A DNA stretch of 64,000 nucleotides, taken from Angustibacter luteus. Lineage in GTDB: Bacteria; Actinomycetota; Actinomycetes; Actinomycetales; Angustibacteraceae. The notes under the pieces are model-generated. The model ran no database searches. It saw only the letters and a program-made list of their open reading frames with translations, and was not told the origin of the DNA. A program made the translations under genes and the position numbers. Of the stretch, positions 25,190-32,859 are shown one piece after another (within the stretch, counting starts at the first letter, position 1; every line of letters begins with the position of its first letter). The stretch lies in NCBI RefSeq assembly GCF_039541115.1, contig NZ_BAABFP010000002.1, forward strand, positions 372,001 to 436,000, written 5' to 3'.

Positions 25190-25939
25190 TCACTCCTGGA
25201 AGCTGGGCACCGCCGCCCGGGTGGCGTCCGCGCGACCCTTGGGCTCCTCCCACTCCTCCTGACGACCGAGCGCCGTCATGTCCAAGAAGGCGTAGGCGCC
25301 ACCGAGCTGCTCGCTCCCGCGGGCGAACGTGGAGTAGGTGTGGAACACCTCGTCGCCCTCGCGCAGGAAGCAGCTCATGCCGGGCTGCTCGGCGGACTCC
25401 CCCGGCTTGACCAGGCCGTCCGGCCAGCCGTGCTCGCGCCAGTCGGCGTCGCTGCGGTAGTTGTACTCCGGCACCGCCTTGTCGGCGTCCATCGTGACGT
25501 GGAAGTCGTAGTTGAAGTCGCTGCCGTACGAGGAGTACCAGGGCACGTCCCAGCCCTTGCGGGCTGCGTAGTCCACGATCTTCGCCAGGGGTGCGCGGGA
25601 CACCAGCGCGAACGTGGTGTCCCGGGAGCTGACGTGCTCGAGCAGCCCCGGGGACAGCTCGTCGATCCCGGCGCTGCAGCTGGGGCAGGCGTCGTCCCAC
25701 GACGGGTCGAACATGACGTGCTGCACGATCAGCTGGCGCCGTCCCTCGAACAGGTCGGCCAGGCCGACCTCGCCGCCCGGCCCGGCGAACCGGTAGTCCT
25801 TCTCGACCCGGACCATGGGCAGGCGCCGGCGGTCGGCGTTCAGCGCGTCCAGGTCGCGGCGGTACTGCTTCTCCCGAGCGAGCAGCTCGACGCGGGCCGC
25901 GCGCCACTCCTCGGGCGAGACGATGTCGGGCAGGGTCAT
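25190..25939 (-). CDS. DUF899 thioredoxin-fold protein
   Basis: The ATG at 25939, preceded by aggagg, gives 249 aa. The start IVSPEEWRAARVELLAREK and the motif FDPSWDDACPSCSAGIDEL are diagnostic of the DUF899 family, a predicted thioredoxin-like fold with a CPSC motif. Despite the CxxC, redox activity is unproven; the family is common beside regulators and monooxygenases in actinomycetes. HDH-like clusters are absent. It stands alone, convergent with the TetR gene and downstream of the GNAT gene by 56 nt. Confidence 0.85.
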   Translation of the reverse strand: MTLPDIVSPEEWRAARVELLAREKQYRRDLDALNADRRRLPMVRVEKDYRFAGPGGEVGLADLFEGRRQLIVQHVMFDPSWDDACPSCSAGIDELSPGLLEHVSSRDTTFALVSRAPLAKIVDYAARKGWDVPWYSSYGSDFNYDFHVTMDADKAVPEYNYRSDADWREHGWPDGLVKPGESAEQPGMSCFLREGDEVFHTYSTFARGSEQLGGAYAFLDMTALGRQEEWEEPKGRADATRAAVPSFQE

Positions 25940-25995
25940 CCGGGCCTCCTGGGATCAGGGTCGTCGCGGGGGTAGACCGGGGACGCCGTCCGGAC

Positions 25996-26535
25996 TCATC
26001 GCCGCCAGACGAACTGGCGCGTCGTCAGGCCGAACCACCGGTCGGTCGGGCCCTCGTCGACCATGTCGAGCCGGCCGCAGACGGCCTGCGACTTCACGTT
26101 GTCGAGGTCGGTGAGCGCCAGGACGCGACGGAGGCCGGCCGCGTGGCCGGCGTCGAGCAGCGCGCGGGCGGCCCGGGTCACCAGGCCGCGGCCCTCGAAG
26201 TCCGGGTGGAGGTGCCAGCCGACCTCGACCTCCGTGGTCGGGCCGTCCGCGTCCTCGAGCGGCAGCAGCAGGACCGTGCCGACCGGGTGGTCGAGGTCGT
26301 TCCCGTCGACGGTCGGCACCAGCGCCCACAGCCCGAGCGGTGCGGCGAACCTTTCCCCCACGGCCTGCCAGCGGTCCAGGCGGACCCGGGCCTCGTCGAC
26401 GTCCGTCACCGCCGCCCGGGGTTGCGCCCCCAGCCAGCGCATGACCTCCCAGCGGGAGTAGAGGTCGAAGTAGGCGTCCAGGTCGTCGCCCTGCCATGGA
26501 CGCAGCAGCAGGTCCGGGGTTCGCAGCAGCTCCAC
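25996..26535 (-). CDS. GNAT-family N-acetyltransferase (RimJ-like)
   Basis: The GTG at 26535 gives 179 aa. The start LLRTPDLLLRPWQGDDLDAY and the acetyl-CoA-binding segment VGWHLHPDFEGRGLVTRAAR (Q/RxxGxG-type pyrophosphate loop) fit the RimJ/RimL-like Acetyltransf_3 group. VLALTDLDNVKSQAVCGRL is the classic conserved Asn/Ser strand. It would acetylate an amine substrate such as a protein N-terminus, polyamine or antibiotic; the substrate is unknown. It follows the methyltransferase gene by 27 nt and may be cotranscribed. Confidence 0.85.
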   Translation of the reverse strand: MELLRTPDLLLRPWQGDDLDAYFDLYSRWEVMRWLGAQPRAAVTDVDEARVRLDRWQAVGERFAAPLGLWALVPTVDGNDLDHPVGTVLLLPLEDADGPTTEVEVGWHLHPDFEGRGLVTRAARALLDAGHAAGLRRVLALTDLDNVKSQAVCGRLDMVDEGPTDRWFGLTTRQFVWRR

Positions 26536-26562
26536 GTCCTCGACCCTAGTGACCGGCCGGAA

Positions 26563-27348
26563 TCACCGTCGAGCCTCGATCAGGTGCCGGGTGGAGTGCG
26601 CGACGAACGGGCCGCGCTCACGGATTTCGAGGTCGAGCGACTGCAACCGGTCGCGGTAGCGCGCGACCGAGAAGTCGGGGACCCACCAGACGCACTTGCG
26701 CAGGATGAACACGACCGCGCCGATGTCGAGGAACTCCATCCGGCACCCGGCGGTCCGCAGGTCGACGACGGCCAGACCTGCCGCTTCGGCGTCGGCTGAC
26801 TCCTGGCGAGGGTCCCGGCCGGCCCGCTGCTCGGGCAGCGGCCCGAGCAGGTACTCGATCAGCTCGAAGGCGGACGCCGGACCGACGTGCTGGGCCAGGT
26901 AGCGGCCGCCTGGGGTGAGCACCCGCGCGATCTCGGCCCAGTCCGGCCGCACCGGGTGCCGGCTCGTCACCAGCTCGAAGCTCGCGTCCGGGAACGGCAG
27001 CGGGCTCTCGTCGTCCAACACGACCACGTCGACCCCGCGCGGCCCGAGCAGAGCGCGGGCCCGCTCCGCGTTCGGCGCCCAGCCCTCCGTCGCGCACATC
27101 CGCGCCGGCAGCTCGGGCATCTCGGCCAGCACCTCACCGCCGCCCGTGTCGAGGTCGAGAGCCGACCTGACCGTGCGCAGCCGGCCGGCCAGCAGACGCG
27201 CATAGCCCCAGGGCGGGCGCTCCTCGCTCGCCCGACCATCGAGCCAGTCGAAGCCCCAGCCCGTCACGTCGGCCCGATCGGCCTCCGAGACGAGCTCGTC
27301 GAAGGTGCGCACCCAGCCATCCTCCGGCCGCGCCCGGCGCCGCGCCAT
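26563..27348 (-). CDS. SAM-dependent class I methyltransferase
   Basis: The ATG at 27348 gives 261 aa. Motif I is SALDLDTGGGEVLAEM (a DxGxGxG variant), motif II is VDVVVLDDESPLPFPDASFEL, and the post-motif strand is VTSRHPVRPDWAEIARVLTPGGRYLAQH. The C-terminal part carries several Trp and Arg residues and may bind the substrate. The substrate is unknown. It is divergent from the M16 peptidase gene with only 20 nt between starts, so their promoters must overlap each other's coding region. Confidence 0.85.
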   Translation of the reverse strand: MARRRARPEDGWVRTFDELVSEADRADVTGWGFDWLDGRASEERPPWGYARLLAGRLRTVRSALDLDTGGGEVLAEMPELPARMCATEGWAPNAERARALLGPRGVDVVVLDDESPLPFPDASFELVTSRHPVRPDWAEIARVLTPGGRYLAQHVGPASAFELIEYLLGPLPEQRAGRDPRQESADAEAAGLAVVDLRTAGCRMEFLDIGAVVFILRKCVWWVPDFSVARYRDRLQSLDLEIRERGPFVAHSTRHLIEARR

Positions 27349-27368
27349 CCGTTTGGGAGCGCCGTTCG

Positions 27369-29291
27369 GTGGATAGCGAGACCAGCGCCCTCAAGATGGT
27401 CACGCGTCCCACCGACAGCACCGCAGTGACGACCAGCCCTGCGGTGGCGATGACCGCGACGATCAACGGACTGCGGGTGTTCACCGCCGCCGCCGACGGC
27501 CCCACCCGGGCCGCCCTGACGTTCCGGGTCGGCTGGGCCGACGAGACACTCGTGGAGCACGGGATCAGCCACCTGGTCGAGCACCTGGTGCTGGCCCCAC
27601 TCGGCCGCCCGCAGTTCACCTGGAACGGCACCACGTCGGCGGAGCGCGTCACGTTCTGGTGCGAGGGCACCGAGGAGCAGGTCGCCTGGTTCCTCACCGC
27701 GGTGGCCGCCAACATCCGTGAGCTTCCGCTGAGCCAGCTGGAGCTCGAGAAGAACCTCATCCGCGCCGAGGCCTGCCACCGCCAGGGCGGTGTGACCGGG
27801 ATCCACGACCTGTGGCGTTGGGGCACCGAGGGCCACGGGCTCGGCGTGTACGACGAGCTCGGTCTCGACCGGGTCGACCCGGCACCGGTGCAGGTCTGGG
27901 CGGCTCGGTACCTGACGGCCGAGAACGGCGTCCTCTGGACGACGAGCAGCCAGCCACCCTCGCTCGACCTGCCCCGCGGCCAGGCAGTTCCGGCGGCCGA
28001 TACCGGCCCGTGGCGGGCCACGACCCTGCCGTCGTCCTTCCCGCTCGACGGCACCCGGGTGACGCTGTCGGCCGAGCTGCCGTTCGGCCACTGGGCGGGG
28101 GTCGTCGGGCACCTGCTCGCCAAGCGGATGCTGGACCGGCTCCGGTACACCGAGGGCATCAGCTACAGCACCGACTACGACGTCACCTCCGTCGGCCGGG
28201 ACGTCCGCCGCCTGCTCGTCACCGTGGACGGCCTGCCAGATCGCATGCAGCAGGTAGCGGAGGGCGCCGTCGAGGTGCTGGACGAGCTCGCGCGCACCGG
28301 CCCGACGGCCGAGGAGCTCGCGGAGGTCCTCACCTCCTTCGACCGGCAGCAGGAGGGCGGCACGGCCGCCCTGGCCGAGCTCGCCCGCCTCAGCGACGAC
28401 TACCTGACCGGGCGCCCCAGCCGTCCGGCCATGGCCCTGCGCGACGAGCTGCGCGCGCTGACCCCGGCGCAGGTCGCCGGGTTCGTCGCGGCGATGCGCC
28501 CGACCATGCTGTGGAGCGCCCCACCCGGGGTGACCGTGCCGGGCTGCCCGCAGGCATCCGGTCAGAGCGAACGGCGGGTCACCGGCACCCGGTGGACGCC
28601 GCCCCGCGGGCAGCTGCAGACCTCCTACGTCGACGTGTCCGACCAGGGGATCACGTTCGTGGCCGAGCAGGCCGAGGTCTGCCTGACCGTGCCGTGGACC
28701 GAGTGCACGGCCATGGTGGCCTACGACGACGGCACCCGCCGGCTCATCGGCCGGGACGGCTTCGCCTTCACGCTGTTCCCGGAGCGCTGGGACCGCTGGG
28801 CGCAGCTGAGTGCCGAGCTCGACCGGCACGTGCCGGCCGGCCGCACCAGCCACCAGCGCACGGCGCCGAACCGGGAGGCGCCGCGGCCACCGGTGATCGA
28901 GGTGACCGGCACCAGCGACGGCGCCTGGATCACGCTCGGCGTGGTCGGGCTCCTGTTCGCCGTCCTGGTCGGTTTCGCGGCGGTCGCCGACGGTCTCGAC
29001 GTCGGCGTGCTGGCCGTGGCCGTCGTCCTCGCGGGTGTGAGCGCACTGCCGCTCTGGCACGTGCGCCGGCGCCGCGAGCGTCGGCGCAACGGGTACGAGC
29101 CGGTGAAGGTGCGGCGCTACCAGGGGGTCGCCGCCTGGCCGACCCGGTACGTGGTGGCCGGACTCGTGCTCTCGGCGGTCGGTGCGGTCGCCCTCCTGCT
29201 CGGACGCGCCGTCGTCCCCGGTGTCCTGCTCGGCGGCGTGGCCGTCCGGGCCGGCCGCGAGCTGTCCCGCCGCAGCAAGCGCGGCAGCTAG
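27369..29291 (+). CDS. Membrane-anchored M16 (insulinase/pitrilysin) metallopeptidase
   Basis: I use the GTG at 27369 because a gggag lies about 10 nt upstream; ATGs at 27396 and 27450 are alternatives and the domain starts only near residue 30. The inverted zinc motif HLVEH is at 68-72 and acidic partners Glu127 and Glu134 lie in LELEKNLIRAE, so the site looks active. A second M16-like half (about 205-395) reads LPFGHWAGVVG to FDRQQEGG. About 425-495 resembles a bacterial PH-type beta domain. Hydrophobic segments at about 519-541, 545-564, 594-612 and 614-629 would anchor it in the membrane. This build is unusual. It shares a CTAG stop with the convergent LLM gene. Confidence 0.75.
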   Translation: MDSETSALKMVTRPTDSTAVTTSPAVAMTATINGLRVFTAAADGPTRAALTFRVGWADETLVEHGISHLVEHLVLAPLGRPQFTWNGTTSAERVTFWCEGTEEQVAWFLTAVAANIRELPLSQLELEKNLIRAEACHRQGGVTGIHDLWRWGTEGHGLGVYDELGLDRVDPAPVQVWAARYLTAENGVLWTTSSQPPSLDLPRGQAVPAADTGPWRATTLPSSFPLDGTRVTLSAELPFGHWAGVVGHLLAKRMLDRLRYTEGISYSTDYDVTSVGRDVRRLLVTVDGLPDRMQQVAEGAVEVLDELARTGPTAEELAEVLTSFDRQQEGGTAALAELARLSDDYLTGRPSRPAMALRDELRALTPAQVAGFVAAMRPTMLWSAPPGVTVPGCPQASGQSERRVTGTRWTPPRGQLQTSYVDVSDQGITFVAEQAEVCLTVPWTECTAMVAYDDGTRRLIGRDGFAFTLFPERWDRWAQLSAELDRHVPAGRTSHQRTAPNREAPRPPVIEVTGTSDGAWITLGVVGLLFAVLVGFAAVADGLDVGVLAVAVVLAGVSALPLWHVRRRRERRRNGYEPVKVRRYQGVAAWPTRYVVAGLVLSAVGAVALLLGRAVVPGVLLGGVAVRAGRELSRRSKRGS

Positions 29292-30232
29292 GTCCCCGCC
29301 AGCCGCTCGACGACCGGACCCAGCTGGTCGAGGTCGGCGACCAGGAACGACGAGATGCCCAGCCGCTCGCGAAGCTCGGTGAACTTCTCGACGAGCCGGT
29401 CGTGGGAGCCGATGTGCACGTGCGGTGACTCGATGACCTCCGTCACGGTGAGCTCCACCCCGCCGCGCTGCCGCAGCTCGGCGACGACCTTCTCGGCCTC
29501 GCCCTGCAGGTCGTTCGTGACGGTGGCCGGCCAGAACGACGGGTAGACGTTGAAGGTCAGCTCGTCGAACCGGTCACCGGCCGCCTCGCGGACCCAGCCG
29601 ATCTTCTCCTCGGTCGCGGCCCAGGTGAACGACCGCGGGTCCGGGCGGCCGCCGCGCAGGATCCGCGGTGCCAGACCGACGGTCTGCGCCTCCCGGCCGG
29701 CCAGCTCGAGTGTCGTCCGGCCGCCGCCGCCGATGAAGAACGGGGGGTGCGGCTGCTGCACCGGCTTGGGCTGCGCGTCGTAGTCGGTGATCGTGTAGTG
29801 CTCGCCGGCGAAGGAGAACGCGCCGGTTCCGAAGCATCCCTTGACCACCGCGACCGACTCGGCCAGCCGCGCCTGCCGCACCCGGATCGGATCGAAGGGC
29901 AGGCCGATGGCGACGTACTCGGACTCGTTCCAGCCGGCCCCGATGGCGACGTCGAGGCGCCCCTCGGACAGCAGGTCGAGCGTGGCCAGCTCCTGCGCGA
30001 GCACCGCGGGGTGTCGCAGGTCGTTGTTGTGCACGAACGCGGCGATCCGGATCCGCTCGGTCAGCGCCGCGACGGTCGCCAGGTACGGCACCGGCGCCGG
30101 TTGGGCGAGCAGGTGGTCCGGCAGCGCGAACGTCGTGATGCCAAGGTCCTGCGCGGCGCGGGCCCGCTCGCCGAGCTCGCGGGCGCTGGACACGTCGAAC
30201 GCGTTGGACAGGAACGTGAAGGGCTTGCTCAT
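29288..30232 (-). CDS. LLM-class F420-dependent oxidoreductase
   Basis: The ATG at 30232 gives 314 aa. The TIM-barrel bacterial luciferase-like pattern is clear: FTFLSNAFDVSSARELGERA, TFALPDHLL, RIRIAAFVHNNDLRHPAVLAQELATLD and GRLDVAIGAGWNESEY, followed by PFFIGGGGRTTLELAGREA for cofactor phosphate binding. It matches the actinobacterial F420 LLM subgroup (TIGR03621-like). F420 would serve as hydride carrier; the substrate is unknown. Its TAG stop is the reverse complement overlap of the M16 TAG stop (CTAG 29288-29291). Confidence 0.87.
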   Translation of the reverse strand: MSKPFTFLSNAFDVSSARELGERARAAQDLGITTFALPDHLLAQPAPVPYLATVAALTERIRIAAFVHNNDLRHPAVLAQELATLDLLSEGRLDVAIGAGWNESEYVAIGLPFDPIRVRQARLAESVAVVKGCFGTGAFSFAGEHYTITDYDAQPKPVQQPHPPFFIGGGGRTTLELAGREAQTVGLAPRILRGGRPDPRSFTWAATEEKIGWVREAAGDRFDELTFNVYPSFWPATVTNDLQGEAEKVVAELRQRGGVELTVTEVIESPHVHIGSHDRLVEKFTELRERLGISSFLVADLDQLGPVVERLAGT

Positions 30233-30267
30233 GGCCCGATCATGCCGTGCGGGCAGTGCGCGACGGG

Positions 30268-31299
30268 TCAGCCCAGCGAGGCCTTGACCGCCCAGTGCTT
30301 GGTGATCTCGGTGTACGGCTCGACGTACCCGGTCGTCGCGTTCCCCGCGATGACGTGGCCCCGGACCCAGGCCTGGGTCGCGGTCTTGGCGTAGAACGGG
30401 GCGCCGGAGTCACCGGGCAGGGCGATGACGCCGCCCGTGTAGGCGATGACCGGGAACTTGCAGCCGGTCGCCGTGCAGAGCTGGGCAGTGGTGCTGGTCA
30501 CGGTGTGCCCGCACTGCTCCCCAGTCTTGTAGCCGCTGTGGCAGTAGCTGCTGTAGCCCACCACGGCGGAGCCCGCGCCCACCACCGGGATGCTGGCGGC
30601 GCTGTTCACCCCGCCGGTGAACAGGCGCCCGGCATAGGTCTTGCCAGCCAGGAACTCCGCGTCGACGGGAGCGACGGTGCGCCCGGTGACCGTGCCCACG
30701 GTGTTCGCGCCGGACGGGGTCATGACCACCGTGCCGTTGGGGTAGCAGTGCCCGGCGGTGATCATCCAGCGGGTGCCCGCAGCGCTCTGCACGGTGTAGC
30801 CCGTCGAGCAGACCGCCCCCGGGGCCGACAGCCCGCCGCCCCCGTAGAAGGGTGGCGTGTCGTCGCCACGGCCGAGCCGGTCCGTCGTCCGCTGCCTGGT
30901 GACCTTCACCGCGATGCCGGCCGTGGTCCTGTCACCGGTCAGGGTGATGAGCCTGCCGATGACGGCGGACGGAGCATCGGTGTCCACGACCACCGCGCCG
31001 GTGACCGGGTCGGAGTAGGTGCCGAACGAGTACCGGGTGCCGTGCGTGGCGACGTAGTCGGCGACGCGCGCCTGCACGGTCGCGACGGCCCGCCGGGAGG
31101 CAGGCGCCGACGCCGCAGCCTTGGCGGCCAGGTGGTCCGGCGAGGCGGAGTCGGGGATCGCCCTGGTCCTGGCGACGGGCACGCCCTTCGCCGACGCCGG
31201 GTCGGACGACGCGGCCTGGGCCGGTCCGGTGCCGACCGCCAGCGCGGCAGCGGCGGCGGCGGACAGGCAGACGGCGATGGTCTTGGTGGAGCGGCGCAT
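30268..31299 (-). CDS. Secreted chymotrypsin-fold (S1) serine protease with propeptide
   Basis: The ATG at 31299 gives 343 aa. A signal peptide (MRRSTKTIAVCLSAAAAAAL..., cleaved near residue 29) is followed by a propeptide-like region to about 155. The mature domain has the triad His184 (TAGHC), Asp213 (PVDAEF) and Ser298 (PGDSGAP). Six cysteines at 164, 185, 253, 263, 275 and 280 could make three disulfides. It resembles streptogrisin-type or trypsin-like secreted proteases of actinomycetes. It probably degrades extracellular protein; no inhibitor gene is adjacent. It is 35 nt downstream, on the same strand, of nothing functional (next is the LLM gene), so monocistronic. Confidence 0.9.
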   Translation of the reverse strand: MRRSTKTIAVCLSAAAAAALAVGTGPAQAASSDPASAKGVPVARTRAIPDSASPDHLAAKAAASAPASRRAVATVQARVADYVATHGTRYSFGTYSDPVTGAVVVDTDAPSAVIGRLITLTGDRTTAGIAVKVTRQRTTDRLGRGDDTPPFYGGGGLSAPGAVCSTGYTVQSAAGTRWMITAGHCYPNGTVVMTPSGANTVGTVTGRTVAPVDAEFLAGKTYAGRLFTGGVNSAASIPVVGAGSAVVGYSSYCHSGYKTGEQCGHTVTSTTAQLCTATGCKFPVIAYTGGVIALPGDSGAPFYAKTATQAWVRGHVIAGNATTGYVEPYTEITKHWAVKASLG

Positions 31300-31415
31300 G
31301 GCGGACCTCCCGGTCGGGCACGCGGCCCCCTGCCACGGTCCCTCGGGAGTGAAGAGCCCTGCGGGTGCCCGCGAGATACAGCCTCGGGTGCGGGCGCCGG
31401 AACCGACGGAGGAGG

Positions 31416-32561
31416 TCAGGCGACCCAGTAGTGCGCGGAGAAGGCCACGGACAGCGCGACCAGGGCGGGCACGCACACCACCGGGACCGCCCAGCGCAGC
31501 CACCGCCAGCCCTCGCGCTGGCTGACCTCCGCGAGCAGCAGGTACGCCGGGAACCACAGCAACCCGTAGCGCGCCGCGGACGTCAGCATCGTCGAGCAGA
31601 CCAGCACGGAGACGTTCAGCCCGATCAGCACCGCCTCGGCCCAGCGCCGCAACCACAGGAGCACCCCGAGCAGCAGCAGGCCGCCGACCACGACGACCAG
31701 GTCCGCCCACCGGCTGACGACCAGGTCGGTGGCCGGCGCCGTCCGGGCGGCCCGCCACCCCGCGGCCAGCCCCTGCCACGGCCAGGCCGTCCCGCGCACC
31801 CAGCCCTTGTCCTGCGCCTGCTGCCAGGCGTCGAGGTGGCCCGTGCGAGCGGCGAGGTACCCGACGTACCCGAGCACCGCGAGCGGGCCGAGCAGCAGTG
31901 CCGCCGCGTCCGGCCTGGGCCAGCGCCGCCCGTCCGCGCGCAGCTGCAGCAGGTAGGTCACCGCGAGCGCCGCGACCAGGAACAACCCGTTCACCCGCAC
32001 CAGGCTCGCCGCACCGGCGGCCGCACCGGCCCACCACCAGTGCCGGCGCACCGCGGCCAGCCAGGCGGCCAGGCTCAGGGCCAGGAAGAGCGACTCCGTG
32101 TACACCGACGACAGGAAGATGCCGAACGGCGCGACGGCCAGGAAGACCACGGCCCAGGTACCCGAGCCCGGTGCCCGCAGGTCACCGATGCGTTGCAGCA
32201 GCACGGCCGCAACGCCGCCGGACACGAGCGACACGACCAGTCCGGCCAGCACGACGCTGCCCGCCAGGACCGGCGCCAGCGCGGCCATCAGCAGCGGGTA
32301 CCCCGGGAAGAACGCCTGGTCGCAGCAGGGCAGCCCGGGCGGCAGGTAGCCGACCTCGGCGATCCGGACGAAGTGCCAGGAGTCCCACCAGGTCACCCGC
32401 TCGGTGAGCCAGCGGCTGAGGTCGCGGGCCCGCAGACCGTCGTCGACACCCTGCGCCCAGGACACGCCGATGACGAGCGCGACGAGCGCGACCCTCGACG
32501 CGCACCACCAGCCGGCCGTCCGGGCCCACGTCCGCTGACGGTGCTCGCGGGCGATCGGCAT
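31416..32561 (-). CDS. PIG-V-type mannosyltransferase-like membrane protein
   Basis: The ATG at 32561 gives 381 aa with about nine transmembrane helices. The first extracytoplasmic loop contains WWDSWHFVRIAEVGY, followed by AFFPGYPLL, the motif pair of PIG-V (GPI mannosyltransferase 2) and related GT-C enzymes, where the Trp-Asp unit contacts the lipid-linked sugar donor. Bacterial members use polyprenyl-phosphate mannose for cell-envelope glycans or protein O-mannosylation. Substrate unknown. It lies between the small coupled LAL partner and the secreted protease. Confidence 0.82.
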   Translation of the reverse strand: MPIAREHRQRTWARTAGWWCASRVALVALVIGVSWAQGVDDGLRARDLSRWLTERVTWWDSWHFVRIAEVGYLPPGLPCCDQAFFPGYPLLMAALAPVLAGSVVLAGLVVSLVSGGVAAVLLQRIGDLRAPGSGTWAVVFLAVAPFGIFLSSVYTESLFLALSLAAWLAAVRRHWWWAGAAAGAASLVRVNGLFLVAALAVTYLLQLRADGRRWPRPDAAALLLGPLAVLGYVGYLAARTGHLDAWQQAQDKGWVRGTAWPWQGLAAGWRAARTAPATDLVVSRWADLVVVVGGLLLLGVLLWLRRWAEAVLIGLNVSVLVCSTMLTSAARYGLLWFPAYLLLAEVSQREGWRWLRWAVPVVCVPALVALSVAFSAHYWVA

Positions 32562-32586
32562 GAGCCAGAGCGTAAGGGTTCGAGCG

Positions 32587-32859
32587 TCAGGCCTTGGGGT
32601 GCGCGAGGTTCTCGATGGGCAGCGTCACCGCGATGCTCGAGATGCGGTCGCCGCGCAGGTACAGCGTCCCGGAGCGCTGCACCACACCGGGCTCGGGCGG
32701 GGTGAAGACCTCGAGCGGTGGGAAGGCCCCGCCGGCGAGGGCCTGGTCGACCTGGCGCGTCAGCTCCTCGTACGACACCCCGAAGGCGACGTAGCTGGCG
32801 CCGTCCACATGGATCATGACGTCCGCCAGGACGTCGTCCGTCGAACTCTGCTCTGTCAC
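32587..32859 (-). CDS. 90-aa protein translationally coupled to the LAL regulator
   Basis: The GTG at 32859 overlaps the stop of the LAL gene (GTGA, 32856-32859), so it is translated by reinitiation. The 90-aa protein is acidic and soluble: MTEQSSTDDVLADVMIHVDG, then YVAFGVSYEELTRQVDQAL, and a C-terminal VTLPIENLAHPKA. I do not recognise a family. Its tight coupling suggests it forms a functional pair with the regulator, perhaps as a cofactor or inhibitor; that is inference only. Confidence 0.7.
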   Translation of the reverse strand: MTEQSSTDDVLADVMIHVDGASYVAFGVSYEELTRQVDQALAGGAFPPLEVFTPPEPGVVQRSGTLYLRGDRISSIAVTLPIENLAHPKA

